From contig NZ_CP108494.1 in NCBI RefSeq assembly GCF_041435435.1, forward strand, positions 3,754,501 to 3,818,500: a DNA stretch of 64,000 bases, in the 5' to 3' direction. The notes below the pieces were generated by a model. The model was not told the DNA's origin, did no database searches, and saw only the letters and a list, made by a program, of their open reading frames with translations. This document shows, piece after piece, positions 8,510 to 18,897 of this stretch; position 1 is the stretch's first letter; every line of letters begins with the position of its first letter. Both the position numbers and the translations under genes were made by a program. This stretch comes from Streptomyces sp. NBC_01241. GTDB taxonomy: Bacteria > Actinomycetota > Actinomycetes > Streptomycetales > Streptomycetaceae.

Positions 8510-9888
8510 AGCGGCTTGCTCTGCGGACGGGGGTCCGCTGGAAGATCAGCATCGCCATCGCGGCGGTCGGCGCGCTGACCGCGGTCGCGCTCAGCTTCGT
8601 CGTCCACAACGCCGCGCGGGTCTCGATGCTGGAGAACGCGCGCGAGGTCCAGCTGGAGCGGCTGACATACGCGCAGCTCCTGTACGAGGCCAAGAAGACG
8701 CAGAAGGCCGACCCCCGGTTCGGCGCCAAGCTCAACGACCCGACGATGCCACGCAGCCTGCGCGCGGAGACCAGCAGGAACCGGCGCGCCACGCATGTCG
8801 AGGAGCTCAAGAACGGGGTGCCCGATGTGTGGGCGGCCGTGCCGGTCGGCAACGGCAATGTCCTCTCGCTGCACACGCATTTCGCCGATCGCAGCGCCAC
8901 GATCATGAGTGACCTGGACCGGGCGCTGATCATCGGCTCGGTCTCCGTGGTGTTCGGCGGCTGCGCGCTGGGCGTGCTGATCGGCGGGCAGCTGTCGCGC
9001 CGACTGCGCAAGGCGGCCGCCGCGGCCGGCCTGGTCGCGGAGGGCAACACGGACGTACGGGTCCGGGAGGCCGTCGGTGGTGTCGTCCAGGACGAGACCG
9101 ATGAGCTGGCCCGGGCGGTGGACGCGCTGACTGACGCGCTCAACGAACGGATCGAGGCGGAACGCCGGGTCACCGCGGACATCGCGCACGAGCTGCGTAC
9201 GCCGGTGACGGGTCTGCTGACGGCCGCCGAGCTGCTGCCGCCGGGCCGTCCCACGGAGCTCGTACGGGACCGGGCGCAGGCGATGCGCACGCTGGTCGAG
9301 GACGTGCTGGAGGTGGCCCGTCTGGACAGTGCGTCGGAACGGGCCGAGCTGCAGGAGATCGCGCTGGGCGAGTTCGTCAGCCGGCGGATCGCGCTGCTGG
9401 ACCCGGATGTGCGGGTGCGGGTCGTCCACGAGTCCTGGGTCAGCACCGATCCGCGCCGGCTGGAGCGGATCCTCGGCAACCTGCTGGGCAACGCCGCGAA
9501 GCACGGTGCCACGCCGGTGGAGGTCACGGTCGAGGGCCGGGTGGTACGGATCCGCGATCACGGTGCCGGGTTCCCGGCGGCGCTGCTGCGTGAGGGGCCG
9601 AGCCGGTTCCGTACCGGAAGCAGCGACCGGGCCGGGCACGGCCACGGTCTCGGGCTGACGATCGCGGCCGGCCAGGCGCGGGTCCTCGGGGCCCGGCTGA
9701 CCTTCCGCAACGCGGGGCCGGAGGGGGCGGCGAAGGGCACGGGCGGGGCGATCGCCGTGCTGTGGCTGCCCGAGCACGCGCCGACGAACACCGGCAGCTT
9801 CCCGGTCCTGCGCGTGTCCGAACAGCGCACGCCGGGCAGCGGGGACGGGGAGAGCACGGAATCCGTCCGCAGACGGACCGGCGGCTGA
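8506..9888 (+). CDS. cseC: Sensor histidine kinase CseC
   Basis: CseC senses cell-wall damage and phosphorylates CseB. The 460-aa protein has transmembrane segments at about 13-33 and 139-161 flanking a roughly 105-residue external sensor loop. A HAMP-like segment follows, then the dimerisation box DIAHELRTPV with H228, an N box LGNLLGNAAKHG near 323-334, and G boxes (DHGAGFP, GHGHGLGLTIA). The last 50 residues after the ATPase domain are Thr/Gly/Ser-rich and probably disordered. It overlaps cseB by 4 nt and is the last gene of the operon; a 20-bp perfect hairpin follows at 9896. Confidence 0.94.
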
Positions 9889-9895
9889 AGCGGAT

Positions 9896-9940
9896 ACGGG
9901 AGAGGCTCCCGGGGCGTGGTGCCCCGGGAGCCTCTCCCGT
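9896..9940. terminator. Strong 20-bp hairpin between convergent genes
   Basis: A 20-nt arm (9896-9915) and its exact complement (9921-9940) enclose the loop GTGGT. The hairpin lies between cseC and the convergent exporter gene and can act for both strands. There is no T run, which is usual for Streptomyces terminators. Confidence 0.8.
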
Positions 9941-10017
9941 ACGCGGGATCTTCCGCGCACATCGTGCGGTGAGCCGCTCGTACGCCGTTCGTATGCTGCT
10001 CGTACGCCGCGGAAGGG

Positions 10018-11634
10018 TCAGACGGCCTCGGTCTGCTTGGGAGCGACGGCCGCGTCCCGCGCCTGCGTGTCGTCCGACGACGTGGTCTCCGGGCCCGCGC
10101 CCCGCAGCGGGACCTCCTTGACGAAGACCGAGGCGAGCAGGGCGATGACACCGACCGAGGCGCCCACCAGGAACGCGATGTGCGTACCGGACGACACCGC
10201 GAACTGGTACGCCTCACGCGCCTGCGCCGGCAGCTTCGCCAGGCTCGCCGCGTCCAGCTGGGCGGACTTCGCGGTGGCTGCCCCGCCGCCGCGGGCCATC
10301 ATCTCGTCCTGCACCCGTCCGGTGAACAGCGCGCCCATGATCGCGACGCCGAAGGAGCTGCCGAGCGTACGGAAGAGGGTGGTCGCGGAGGAGGCGACGC
10401 CCATGTCCTTCATCTCCACGCTGTTCTGCGCGACGAGCATCGTGATCTGCATCAGGAAGCCCATGCCCGCGCCGAGCACCGCCATGTAGACGCCCGACGT
10501 CAATCGCGTGGTGGCGGTGTCCATCTGGGAGAGCAGGAACAGACCGGTCACCATCAGGGCGGAGCCCACGATGGGGAAGATCTTGTACTTCCCGGTGCTG
10601 GTGGTGACCCGTCCCGCGATCAGCGAGACCACCATCATCGCCAGCAGCATCGGCAGGAGCAGCAGGCCCGAGTTGGTCGCGGAGGCGCCCTGGACGGACT
10701 GCTGGTACAGCGGCAGGAAGAGCACCGCTCCGAACATCACGAAGCCCACCATGAAGCCGACGACGGACATCAGGGTGAAGTTGTGACTGCGGAATATGTG
10801 CAGCGGAATGATCGGTTCTGCGGCCTTGGTCTCGACGAAGAGGAAGCCGACGAGCGCGGCGACACCGATCGCGATGAGCTCCATGATCACAGCGGAGTTC
10901 CAGTCGTACTCCGAACCACCCCAGGTGGTGACCAGCACGATCGCGGTGATGCCGAGGGTCAGCAGCCCGGCACCGAGGTAGTCGACCTTCGCCGCGGCGC
11001 GCTCTCGCTTCGGCAGATGCAGTACGGCGGTGACCATGGCGAGGGCGACCGCGCCGAGCGGCAGGTTGATGTAGAAGCTCCAGCGCCACCCGAGGTGGTC
11101 GGTGATGGTGCCGCCGACCAGTGGTCCGCCGATCATGGCGATGGCCATGACACCGGCCATCATGCCCTGGTACTTGCCGCGTTCGCGCGGCGGTACGAGG
11201 TCGCCGATGATCGCCATGACGCCGACCATCAGACCGCCCGCGCCGAGCCCCTGGACCGCCCGGAAGCCGATCAGCTGGCCCATGTCCTGGGCCATTCCGC
11301 TCAGCACGGAGCCGACCAGGAAGATCACGATGGACGTCAGGAAGACGCCCTTGCGCCCGTACATGTCGCCGAGCTTGCCCCAGATGGGGGTGGAGGCGGC
11401 GGTGGCCAGGGTGTACGCGGTGACGACCCAGGACAGGTGCTCCAGGCCGCCCAGGTCGCCGACGATGGTCGGCATGGCCGTGCCGACGATCAGATTGTCC
11501 AGCATGGCGAGCAGCATCGTGATCATGAGGGCGAGCATCACCACCCGCACACTGCGCTGCTGCTTGCCGGGTTTTCCGGCAGGCAGGTCGGCACCGGCCG
11601 CCTTTCCGCCGGCCGTCTTCTTCAGATCGGACAT
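10018..11634 (-). CDS. MFS drug exporter, DHA2 (14-TM, EmrB/QacA) family
   Basis: This 538-aa integral membrane antiporter has about 14 hydrophobic segments. The family's motif A follows TM2 (GKLGDMYGRK) and ERGKYQG follows the central region. The N-terminus (MSDLKKTAGGKAAG) and the C-terminal tail (Asp/Thr/Ala-rich) are cytoplasmic. Members export hydrophobic toxic compounds or antibiotics using the proton gradient; the substrate here is unknown. It is divergent from a TetR regulator, with a 23-bp-arm inverted repeat between the two starts, the classic layout of a drug-inducible efflux pair. Both strands end against cseC at the 9896-9940 hairpin. Confidence 0.92.
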   Translation of the reverse strand: MSDLKKTAGGKAAGADLPAGKPGKQQRSVRVVMLALMITMLLAMLDNLIVGTAMPTIVGDLGGLEHLSWVVTAYTLATAASTPIWGKLGDMYGRKGVFLTSIVIFLVGSVLSGMAQDMGQLIGFRAVQGLGAGGLMVGVMAIIGDLVPPRERGKYQGMMAGVMAIAMIGGPLVGGTITDHLGWRWSFYINLPLGAVALAMVTAVLHLPKRERAAAKVDYLGAGLLTLGITAIVLVTTWGGSEYDWNSAVIMELIAIGVAALVGFLFVETKAAEPIIPLHIFRSHNFTLMSVVGFMVGFVMFGAVLFLPLYQQSVQGASATNSGLLLLPMLLAMMVVSLIAGRVTTSTGKYKIFPIVGSALMVTGLFLLSQMDTATTRLTSGVYMAVLGAGMGFLMQITMLVAQNSVEMKDMGVASSATTLFRTLGSSFGVAIMGALFTGRVQDEMMARGGGAATAKSAQLDAASLAKLPAQAREAYQFAVSSGTHIAFLVGASVGVIALLASVFVKEVPLRGAGPETTSSDDTQARDAAVAPKQTEAV

Positions 11635-11672
11635 TGGTCCCCCACTCCCCTGATCCCCTGTGCGGGGCAGAC

Positions 11673-11744
11673 ACTTACTTGCCGCCCGGCTAGTTGACTA
11701 CACTGGGGAAAGTAGACCCGTAACTAGCCGGGCGTCAAGTAAGT
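11673..11744. promoter_or_regulatory. Large inverted-repeat operator between exporter and TetR genes
   Basis: The left arm (11673-11695) and right arm (11722-11744) are 23 nt each and complementary at 22 positions, separated by 26 nt. Each arm also contains an imperfect small dyad (ACTAGCCG against ACTTGACG), so there may be two TetR dimer sites in mirror orientation. The arms flank the likely promoter area of both genes; the right arm ends 17 nt before the tetR start codon. Confidence 0.75.
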
Positions 11745-11761
11745 TTTTGAAGGAGAGCCTC

Positions 11762-12346
11762 ATGGGCCGCACGCCGCAGCAGCGCCGTGGCAACACGCGC
11801 CAGCGCATTCAGGACGTCGCCCTGGAGCTCTTCGCCGAACAGGGCTACGAGAAGACCTCGCTCCGCGAGATCTCCGAACGGCTGGATGTCACCAAGGCCG
11901 CGCTGTACTACCACTTCAAGACCAAGGAAGACATCCTGGTCAGCATCTTCGAGGACCTCAACCGTCCGGTCGAGGAGCTGCTCGCCTGGGGCAAGGAGCA
12001 GCCGCGCACCCTGGAGACGAAGAAGGAGATCCTCAGCCGCTACAGCGAGGCCCTGACCGCCGCCGCCCCGCTGTTCCGCTTCATGCAGGAGAACCAGGCG
12101 GCCGTACGGGACCTCAGCATCGGGGCGACCATCAAGGAACGCGTCATCGCCCTGGTCGACCTGCTCCAGGAACCCGGCGCGTCACTGACCGACCAGGTGC
12201 GCTGCTTCACCGCGCTCTTCGCAACGCACGCGGGCATGTTCGCCCTCAAGAACCTCGAAGGCGACCCCGAGGAGAAGCGCAAGGCCATCCTCGAAGTCGC
12301 CTTCGAACTCATTACCCGGGCGCACGGCCCGGAGTCCGCCGAGTAG
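11762..12346 (+). CDS. TetR/AcrR-family transcriptional regulator
   Basis: This 194-aa regulator has an N-terminal TetR helix-turn-helix at about residues 12-58 (RIQDVALELFAEQGYEKTSL, then LDVTKAALYYHFKTKEDIL). An all-helical ligand-binding domain follows. It probably represses the divergent MFS exporter and itself by binding the dyad at 11673-11744; release by a transported drug is the usual mechanism. The ATG at 11762 has GGAGAG upstream (tgaaggagagcctc). It ends 20 nt from the convergent M23 peptidase gene. The ligand is unknown. Confidence 0.92.
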   Translation: MGRTPQQRRGNTRQRIQDVALELFAEQGYEKTSLREISERLDVTKAALYYHFKTKEDILVSIFEDLNRPVEELLAWGKEQPRTLETKKEILSRYSEALTAAAPLFRFMQENQAAVRDLSIGATIKERVIALVDLLQEPGASLTDQVRCFTALFATHAGMFALKNLEGDPEEKRKAILEVAFELITRAHGPESAE

Positions 12347-12366
12347 CGGGGTCCGTCCCGGTCGGA

Positions 12367-13077
12367 TCAGACCGAGACGCCCTCCTTGTGCAGGAAGCTG
12401 ACCGGGTTGACCGCGGAACCGTAGTCGGCGGTGTGGCGGATCTCGAAGTGCAGGTGCGGGCCGCTGGAGTTGCCGGTGTTGCCGGAGAGGGCGATCTTCT
12501 GGCCCGTCTTCACGGTCTCGCCGATGCGCACATCGATCTGCGCCAGGTGGGCGTACTGCGAGTACGTGCCGTTGGCGTGCTTGATCACGACGGCGTTGCC
12601 GTACGCGGGACCGTCGCCGCCGCCGTTCGGGCCGGCCTTCACGACGGTGCCGCCGTGCACGGCCTTGACCTTGGTGCCGATCGGCACGGCGAAGTCCTGG
12701 CCGGAGTGCTTGTGGGCCCAGCGGCTGCCGTCGTTGCCGAAGCTCGCGCTCAGCTGGTAGCGGCTCACCGGAGTCTCCCAGCCGGCGGCCTTCTTCGCGG
12801 CCGCCTTCTTGGCCGCCTTCTCCTTGGCGACCTTGGCGACCTCGGCCGCCTTGGCCACCTTGGCCGCCTTGCCCTGCATGGCCGCCTGCTGGGCGACCGA
12901 CTCGGCCGCAGAGTTGTTGATCAGGCTCGCAACGCCGGGAGAACCTGCCGTGGCGGCCGCGAACGCAGCGCCCGCACCGAGAACCATCGACGTCCCCAGG
13001 CCGGCTGCCACCACGGCGCCACGGACACGGGACAGGGACGGACGGCGGGAGTGCTGGAACGAAACGCGCTTCGACAT
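12367..13077 (-). CDS. Secreted M23 (LytM-type) metallopeptidase
   Basis: This 236-aa exported protein is expected to cut or bind peptidoglycan cross-bridges. A signal peptide covers residues 1-41 (basic SKRVSFQHSRRPS, hydrophobic core, AFA-A). Next is an Ala/Lys-rich helical stretch at about 55-98 (KAAKVAKAAEVAKVAKEKAA), likely a coiled spacer or wall anchor. The M23 domain has H124-x3-D128 (HKHSGQD) and H208-x-H210 (GPHLHFE), the zinc ligands and catalytic residues, so it looks active. The ATG at 13077 is preferred because GGAGG lies upstream and the signal peptide starts there; the frame extends to 13173 without support. It is preceded by a 600-nt non-coding region. Confidence 0.92.
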   Translation of the reverse strand: MSKRVSFQHSRRPSLSRVRGAVVAAGLGTSMVLGAGAAFAAATAGSPGVASLINNSAAESVAQQAAMQGKAAKVAKAAEVAKVAKEKAAKKAAAKKAAGWETPVSRYQLSASFGNDGSRWAHKHSGQDFAVPIGTKVKAVHGGTVVKAGPNGGGDGPAYGNAVVIKHANGTYSQYAHLAQIDVRIGETVKTGQKIALSGNTGNSSGPHLHFEIRHTADYGSAVNPVSFLHKEGVSV

Positions 13078-13590
13078 AAGCGGAGAACCTCCGGAGATGA
13101 CTGGACCCGACACTCCGGCCGGGCTGGCCATTCCTTGGTAACCCGCACCCCCACCTATGCCCAAATGCCCCATCTACGAACAAAAGCCGTAGCGACACCC
13201 TCGGGAATTCGCTGCCGACGGTCCCGCGCACCCGCCGCCGGGACGCACCGAAACTCCTTTTTCGGACAGGTTTAACCCCAGCTCCAAACCGGTCGAACCG
13301 GACTAAACATAGCGATTCAGGCTCCTCCGCTTGGGGCCCCGAAACCCCCTCCCCACGCAGGGGCAAAGGTCCCTGCCGCGACCGCGGCACCCTCTCCTAT
13401 CGCGGCTAGTAGGCCCCGAAAGGGCTGTGTGCCTTGTCACCGCCGGTGGGACCGAAGCCCGTCCGATCCGGGACCTTCGGCCGACGGGTGAAGTCGATTT
13501 CCGGTTCACCGTTCCGAGGTGCTCGGCACCGATCGCGGCCCGGGCACGGGGCACAACACGGGCACGGGCACGGGCACGGGGCACAGGGCA

Positions 13591-13639
13591 GCAAAAAGGG
13601 GCTGCCCCGGACCGTTTCTCACGGTTCCGGGGCAGCCCC
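13591..13639 (-). terminator. Intrinsic terminator of clpC
   Basis: On the minus strand a GC-rich stem of about 18 bp (arms 13621-13639 and 13598-13615, one bulged base) encloses a GAGAAA-type loop. It is followed by TTTTTGC at 13597-13591. This is a textbook rho-independent terminator. Confidence 0.88.
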
Positions 13640-13641
13640 TT

Positions 13642-13665
13642 CAGGCGCTCAGGCGCTCAGGCGCT
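13642..13665. repeat. CAGGCGCT x3 tandem octamer
   Basis: Three perfect copies of CAGGCGCT lie between the clpC terminator and the clpC stop codon. A further partial unit follows (CACACGCT). Confidence 0.8.
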
Positions 13666-13684
13666 CACACGCTTCGGCGCGTCC

Positions 13685-16213
<2,529 letters not shown>

Positions 16214-16641
16214 CGTTAATCGCTCCTCAGAGCGGTCAGGCAGTAAGGGGTCGGTCCCCTCCCTGTCCTTCCGCAGCTTAGTCCCGCAAGCGGGGACCGC
16301 TCATTCCAACTGCCGACACCGTCCTTGGCCTCCCGCCCCGAACGCCGACATCTGCTCCAACCCGATGGTGCGAGACGATGTTCCCGCAGGCCAGGCAGAT
16401 ACGCCCTTCGTCAGTACGCCGATGGCGAACGTGAGATGCCCGGGCCTGCGTGTCGCCCCTCCCCACTAGGGATGTCTTACCCGCTATTACAGACAGTCCA
16501 TGCGGCGCACGCCGGTTCCCTCCGCTATGGGCGAACATATTTACGCTCCCTCATACGCCCCTACGCCCCCATGTCGGACACACTGCGCAACCGGTCGCGG
16601 ACTCCGCGTAACCGTTGATGCGGCTCGGCCGTTCATCCGGC
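16214..16641. other. Divergent promoter region of clpC and the SCO3374-like gene
   Basis: This 428-nt region has no convincing coding frame. It contains a ClgR-type dyad (16523-16536), a CGCT...AGCG dyad next to the clpC start, and a GTCCCGCAAGCGGGGAC hairpin at about 16281-16297 in the clpC leader. The long clpC leader suggests transcription starts far upstream. Confidence 0.55.
16523..16536 (-). promoter_or_regulatory. Candidate ClgR binding site upstream of clpC
   Basis: On the minus strand the sequence is GTTCGCCCATAGCG. It fits the ClgR consensus reported for S. lividans clp and lon promoters (GTTCGC-N5-GCG) exactly, and the wider CGCYNANRGCG pattern. ClgR is the known activator of clp genes in actinobacteria. 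The site lies about 310 nt before the clpC ATG. Confidence 0.55.
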
Positions 16642-17250
16642 ATGGCCATCGTCGTCCCGCCTCCCCCGCCGTCGTTCGCCGACGGGCGGAAGAGCCTAGA
16701 CGCCTGCGCATGGTGGGCACGGTGGTACGAACGCGAGCTCGGCTGGGCAACGGAGGGCACCACACCGGTGCGGTTGCTGACCGGGCTGCGGTTCGACGTC
16801 CTGCAGGTGCCCGCGGCCGTCGGCCGTGCGGCGCTGCGGCGGGTCGGCCGGAGCGGGCCGGTGGCGCTGGCGGGCGCACGGATGAGCCTGCTGGTCGCGG
16901 CGGGAAGCGCCGACGAGCTGCCCGGGCTGCTCGACTGGCTGGAGTGGGGCGGAGTCACCCTCGCGCTGACCGCCATCGGTGCGGGCGGCCGGATCACCGC
17001 GCCGGTGCCGCCCGGCGGGGTGCCGAGCCGGCCGGGGGCCGCCGTATGGCTGCGGCCCCCCGGGCTGCGGCACGAGGAAGAGCCGGAGCTACCGGCCCTG
17101 AGCGGCCTCGGGAGCAGGGGTGGGGGTGCTCCCGATCTCGTACGGCTCGTGGACGCGGTGGCGACGGAATGCCACCGGGTCCGGTTGATGCGCGCCCGAA
17201 CGGGGCGGTCGACCGATGAGTCGACAGCTCAGCCGTTGGCCTTCTCGTAA
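16642..17250 (+). CDS. SCO3374-family protein of unknown function
   Basis: The 202-aa product belongs, as I recall it, to the streptomycete SCO3374 family, sometimes annotated as primase/polymerase-like. It opens with a Pro-rich segment (VVPPPPPSF). Then comes ACAWWARWYERELGWATEGT, a Val/Leu-rich core, and a Pro/Gly-rich linker leading to a short helix with the motif ATECHRVRLMRART. No catalytic motif is obvious. The start is uncertain: 16642 (MAIVVPPPP) or 16615 upstream; neither has a good ribosome site. Its 3' end overlaps the convergent lsr2 gene by 22 nt, a tail-to-tail arrangement that I believe is conserved in the genus. The role is unknown. Confidence 0.75.
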   Translation: MAIVVPPPPPSFADGRKSLDACAWWARWYERELGWATEGTTPVRLLTGLRFDVLQVPAAVGRAALRRVGRSGPVALAGARMSLLVAAGSADELPGLLDWLEWGGVTLALTAIGAGGRITAPVPPGGVPSRPGAAVWLRPPGLRHEEEPELPALSGLGSRGGGAPDLVRLVDAVATECHRVRLMRARTGRSTDESTAQPLAFS

Positions 17251-17564
17251 GCCTCACGGATGTCCGCGGGAACACGACCGCGGTCATTCACATTGTGACC
17301 GTTCTCGCGCGCCCACTTACGGATCTCCGCGGTGTCCTTGTTGCCACCCGTAACAGCGCGGCCCTTGCCGCGGCCGGCCGCCGCGCGGCCACCCGTGCGC
17401 CGGCCACCCTTGGTGTACGGCTCAAGAAGACCACGGAGCTTGTCCGCGTTGCTCGTGGTGAGGTCGATCTCGTACGTCTTGCCATCCAGAGCGAACGTGA
17501 CGGTCTCGTCCGCCTCGCCGCCGTCGAGGTCATCGACAAGAAGGACCTGAACCTTCTGTGCCAC
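17229..17564 (-). CDS. lsr2: Nucleoid-associated xenogeneic silencer Lsr2
   Basis: Lsr2 is the actinobacterial counterpart of H-NS: it coats AT-rich DNA and silences acquired and specialised-metabolism genes. The 111-aa protein has the N-terminal oligomerisation domain (VAQKVQVLLVDDLDGGEADE, about 1-50), a basic Gly/Arg linker (51-73), and a C-terminal DNA-binding helix pair. The minor-groove RGR is at 95-97 (NDRGRVPADI). The GTG at 17564 is supported by AAAGGA upstream; the in-frame ATG 15 nt earlier would put the ribosome site inside the gene. The region upstream (17570-17700) is locally AT-richer than its surroundings, which could allow autoregulation. It is convergent with the SCO3374-like gene. 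Confidence 0.95.
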   Translation of the reverse strand: MAQKVQVLLVDDLDGGEADETVTFALDGKTYEIDLTTSNADKLRGLLEPYTKGGRRTGGRAAAGRGKGRAVTGGNKDTAEIRKWARENGHNVNDRGRVPADIREAYEKANG

Positions 17565-17615
17565 CGGATTTCCTTTCATCGAAAATGCAGTACGCGGAAA
17601 GGAAACCGCTTTTCT

Positions 17616-17650
17616 CCGAAAAACACAAACCCTCGGGAGAGGTTCAGGAT
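17616..17650 (-). terminator. Possible weak terminator of the blaI-argA unit
   Basis: On the minus strand CCTC-TCCC-GAGG is followed by TTTGTGTTTTT. The stem is short but the T-rich tail is good. It lies downstream of the ArgA gene and upstream of lsr2, so it could also act in the lsr2 leader. Confidence 0.4.
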
Positions 17651-17708
17651 CGCAAGAAGACGGGAAACGTGCGCGATTCGGACATAGGGCTACGGCTTCT
17701 TGTGACGG

Positions 17709-18266
17709 TCACAGGTGCAGAAGCATCCGGCTGTTGCCCAAGGTGTTCGGCTTCACTCGTTCGAGACCCAGGAACTCTGCTACACCCTCGTCATAGGAAC
17801 GCAGCAGCTCGCTGTAGACATCTCCGTCGACCGGCGTCTCTCCGATCTCCACGAAGCCGTGCTTCGCGAAGAAGTCGACTTCGAAGGTGAGACAGAAAAC
17901 CCGGCGTACGCCCAGCCAGCGGGCGGTCTGCAGCAACTTGTCCAGTACTTGATGTCCGACTCCGGCGCCCCGGATGCCGTGGTCGACCGCGAGAGTGCGC
18001 ACTTCGGCCAGGTCTTCCCACATCACGTGCAGTGCACCGCAGCCGATGACCCGGGCGTCCTCGTCGCGTTCCGCGATCCAGAACTCCTGGATGTCCTCGT
18101 AAAGAGTCACCGTCGCTTTGTCGAGGAGGATGCCTTCACGTACGTACCCGTCGAGGAGACGGCGGACCGATGCCACATCGCTGGTCCTGGCACGGCGGAC
18201 GGTGATGGCCACGTTTATAACCGACGGTTCGGTACGCAAATCCGTATGCGGAAGCTCTGAGGACAT
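17709..18266 (-). CDS. argA: N-acetylglutamate synthase, short actinobacterial ArgA type
   Basis: This 185-aa GNAT enzyme closely resembles the single-domain ArgA of M. tuberculosis (Rv2747). Shared blocks include TVRRARTSDV at the start, the acetyl-CoA loop RTLAVDHGIRGAGVGHQVLD, LTFEVDFFAKHGFVEIGETP, and the C-terminus VKPNTLGNSRMLLHL. It would make N-acetylglutamate from glutamate and acetyl-CoA, the entry step of arginine biosynthesis or a priming step of the acetyl cycle. It lies 9 nt downstream of the BlaI-type gene and is probably co-transcribed with it. It is separate from any arg cluster in this window. The N-terminal 20 residues vary, so the exact start is uncertain. Confidence 0.85.
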   Translation of the reverse strand: MSSELPHTDLRTEPSVINVAITVRRARTSDVASVRRLLDGYVREGILLDKATVTLYEDIQEFWIAERDEDARVIGCGALHVMWEDLAEVRTLAVDHGIRGAGVGHQVLDKLLQTARWLGVRRVFCLTFEVDFFAKHGFVEIGETPVDGDVYSELLRSYDEGVAEFLGLERVKPNTLGNSRMLLHL

Positions 18267-18275
18267 ACCCCGACG

Positions 18276-18788
18276 CTATCGCCCGGACTCCGGGCCCGTG
18301 CCATCGGCCGGATCTCCGGGCCGTTCATCGGTTGACTCATCGGTCGGTTCATCGGTCGGTTCATCCGCGGCTTCGCGCTTGCCTTCATCGGGCGCTTCCC
18401 GCGTCCGGGGCTCGGAGGGACCGGGCAGGTCGGGTCTGACGATCCGCATGGCGTCCCGGAGTGCCTCGCGCTGCTCGGCGGACATCATGCCGAAGAACGC
18501 GACGAGAGCGGCGGCGGGGTTGTCACTGCGCGACCAGGCCTCGTTCATCAGTGCGGCCGAGTACGCGGCACGGGTGGAGACCGCCGTATATCGATATGCG
18601 CGGCCATCTACTTCCCTGCGCACCCAGCCCTTCTGATGGAGATTGTCCATTACCGTCATGACGGTCGTGTAGGCGATGGAGCGTTCCTGCTGAAGGTCCT
18701 CGAGGACTTCCCGCACGGTGACCGGACGGTTCCATTGCCAGACCCGCGTCATCACGGCGTCTTCCAGATCTCCCAATTGGCGGGGCAC
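18276..18788 (-). CDS. BlaI/MecI/CopY-family repressor
   Basis: This 170-aa winged-helix repressor has a standard N-terminal domain (LGDLEDAVMTRVWQWNRPVT, SIAYTTVMTVMDNLHQKGWV, RAYRYTA) at residues 1-75. A short dimerisation helix follows (MNEAWSRSDNPAAALVAFF). The last 45 residues are an acidic low-complexity tail with DEPTDEPTDESTDERP repeats. Relatives pair with a membrane M56 peptidase sensor, but no such gene is adjacent here. The start is GTG at 18788 with no visible Shine-Dalgarno. The dyad CACTTTAGTG begins 6 nt upstream, well placed for autorepression. The target genes and signal are unknown. Confidence 0.88.
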   Translation of the reverse strand: MPRQLGDLEDAVMTRVWQWNRPVTVREVLEDLQQERSIAYTTVMTVMDNLHQKGWVRREVDGRAYRYTAVSTRAAYSAALMNEAWSRSDNPAAALVAFFGMMSAEQREALRDAMRIVRPDLPGPSEPRTREAPDEGKREAADEPTDEPTDESTDERPGDPADGTGPESGR

Positions 18789-18793
18789 AATGT

Positions 18794-18803
18794 CACTTTA
18801 GTG
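18794..18803. promoter_or_regulatory. Candidate BlaI-type operator (CACTTTAGTG dyad)
   Basis: CACT-TT-AGTG is a perfect 4-bp-arm dyad directly in front of the GTG start of the BlaI-type gene. BlaI-family operators are short dyads overlapping their own promoters, so autoregulation is plausible. The half-sites differ from the TACA/TGTA of classical BlaI boxes. Confidence 0.4.
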
Positions 18804-18838
18804 CTAGATGCCGGGAATGCTCGGTTATTTACGCAACG

Positions 18839-18875
18839 AAAGGGCGCACGACTCCTGACGAGTCGTGCGCCCTTT
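18839..18875 (-). terminator. 16-bp hairpin terminator after the small membrane protein gene
   Basis: AAAGGGCGCACGACTC (18839-18854), loop CTGAC, and GAGTCGTGCGCCCTTT (18860-18875) form a perfect 16-bp stem. It lies 23 nt after the stop of the gene at 18898-19077 and upstream of the BlaI-type gene. Confidence 0.8.
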
Positions 18876-18897
18876 GCGTGCTGCGAGAAGCGGAGTG

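Larger units (their letters stand above)
13078..13684. other. 607-nt non-coding region upstream of the M23 gene and downstream of clpC
   Basis: Short open frames here are low-complexity and unconvincing. The region holds the long leader or promoter of the M23 peptidase gene (minus strand, about 13080-13330), an irregular GGGCAC-rich tandem stretch at about 13541-13586, the clpC terminator (13591-13639) and a CAGGCGCT triple repeat (13642-13665). I looked for the conserved core of a c-di-AMP (ydaO) riboswitch, which often precedes streptomycete cell-wall hydrolase genes, and did not find it. Confidence 0.6.

Noticed and set aside
13078..13330. A c-di-AMP (ydaO) riboswitch before the M23 peptidase gene
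   Set aside because: Streptomyces wall-hydrolase genes often have one, and DisA is encoded nearby, but I could not find the conserved core segments in this leader.
16278..16538. A small minus-strand frame in the clpC leader with a CLACGN-type Cys pair
   Set aside because: No ribosome site, atypical composition, and it overlaps the promoter region of clpC. It could be a leader peptide but I cannot support it.
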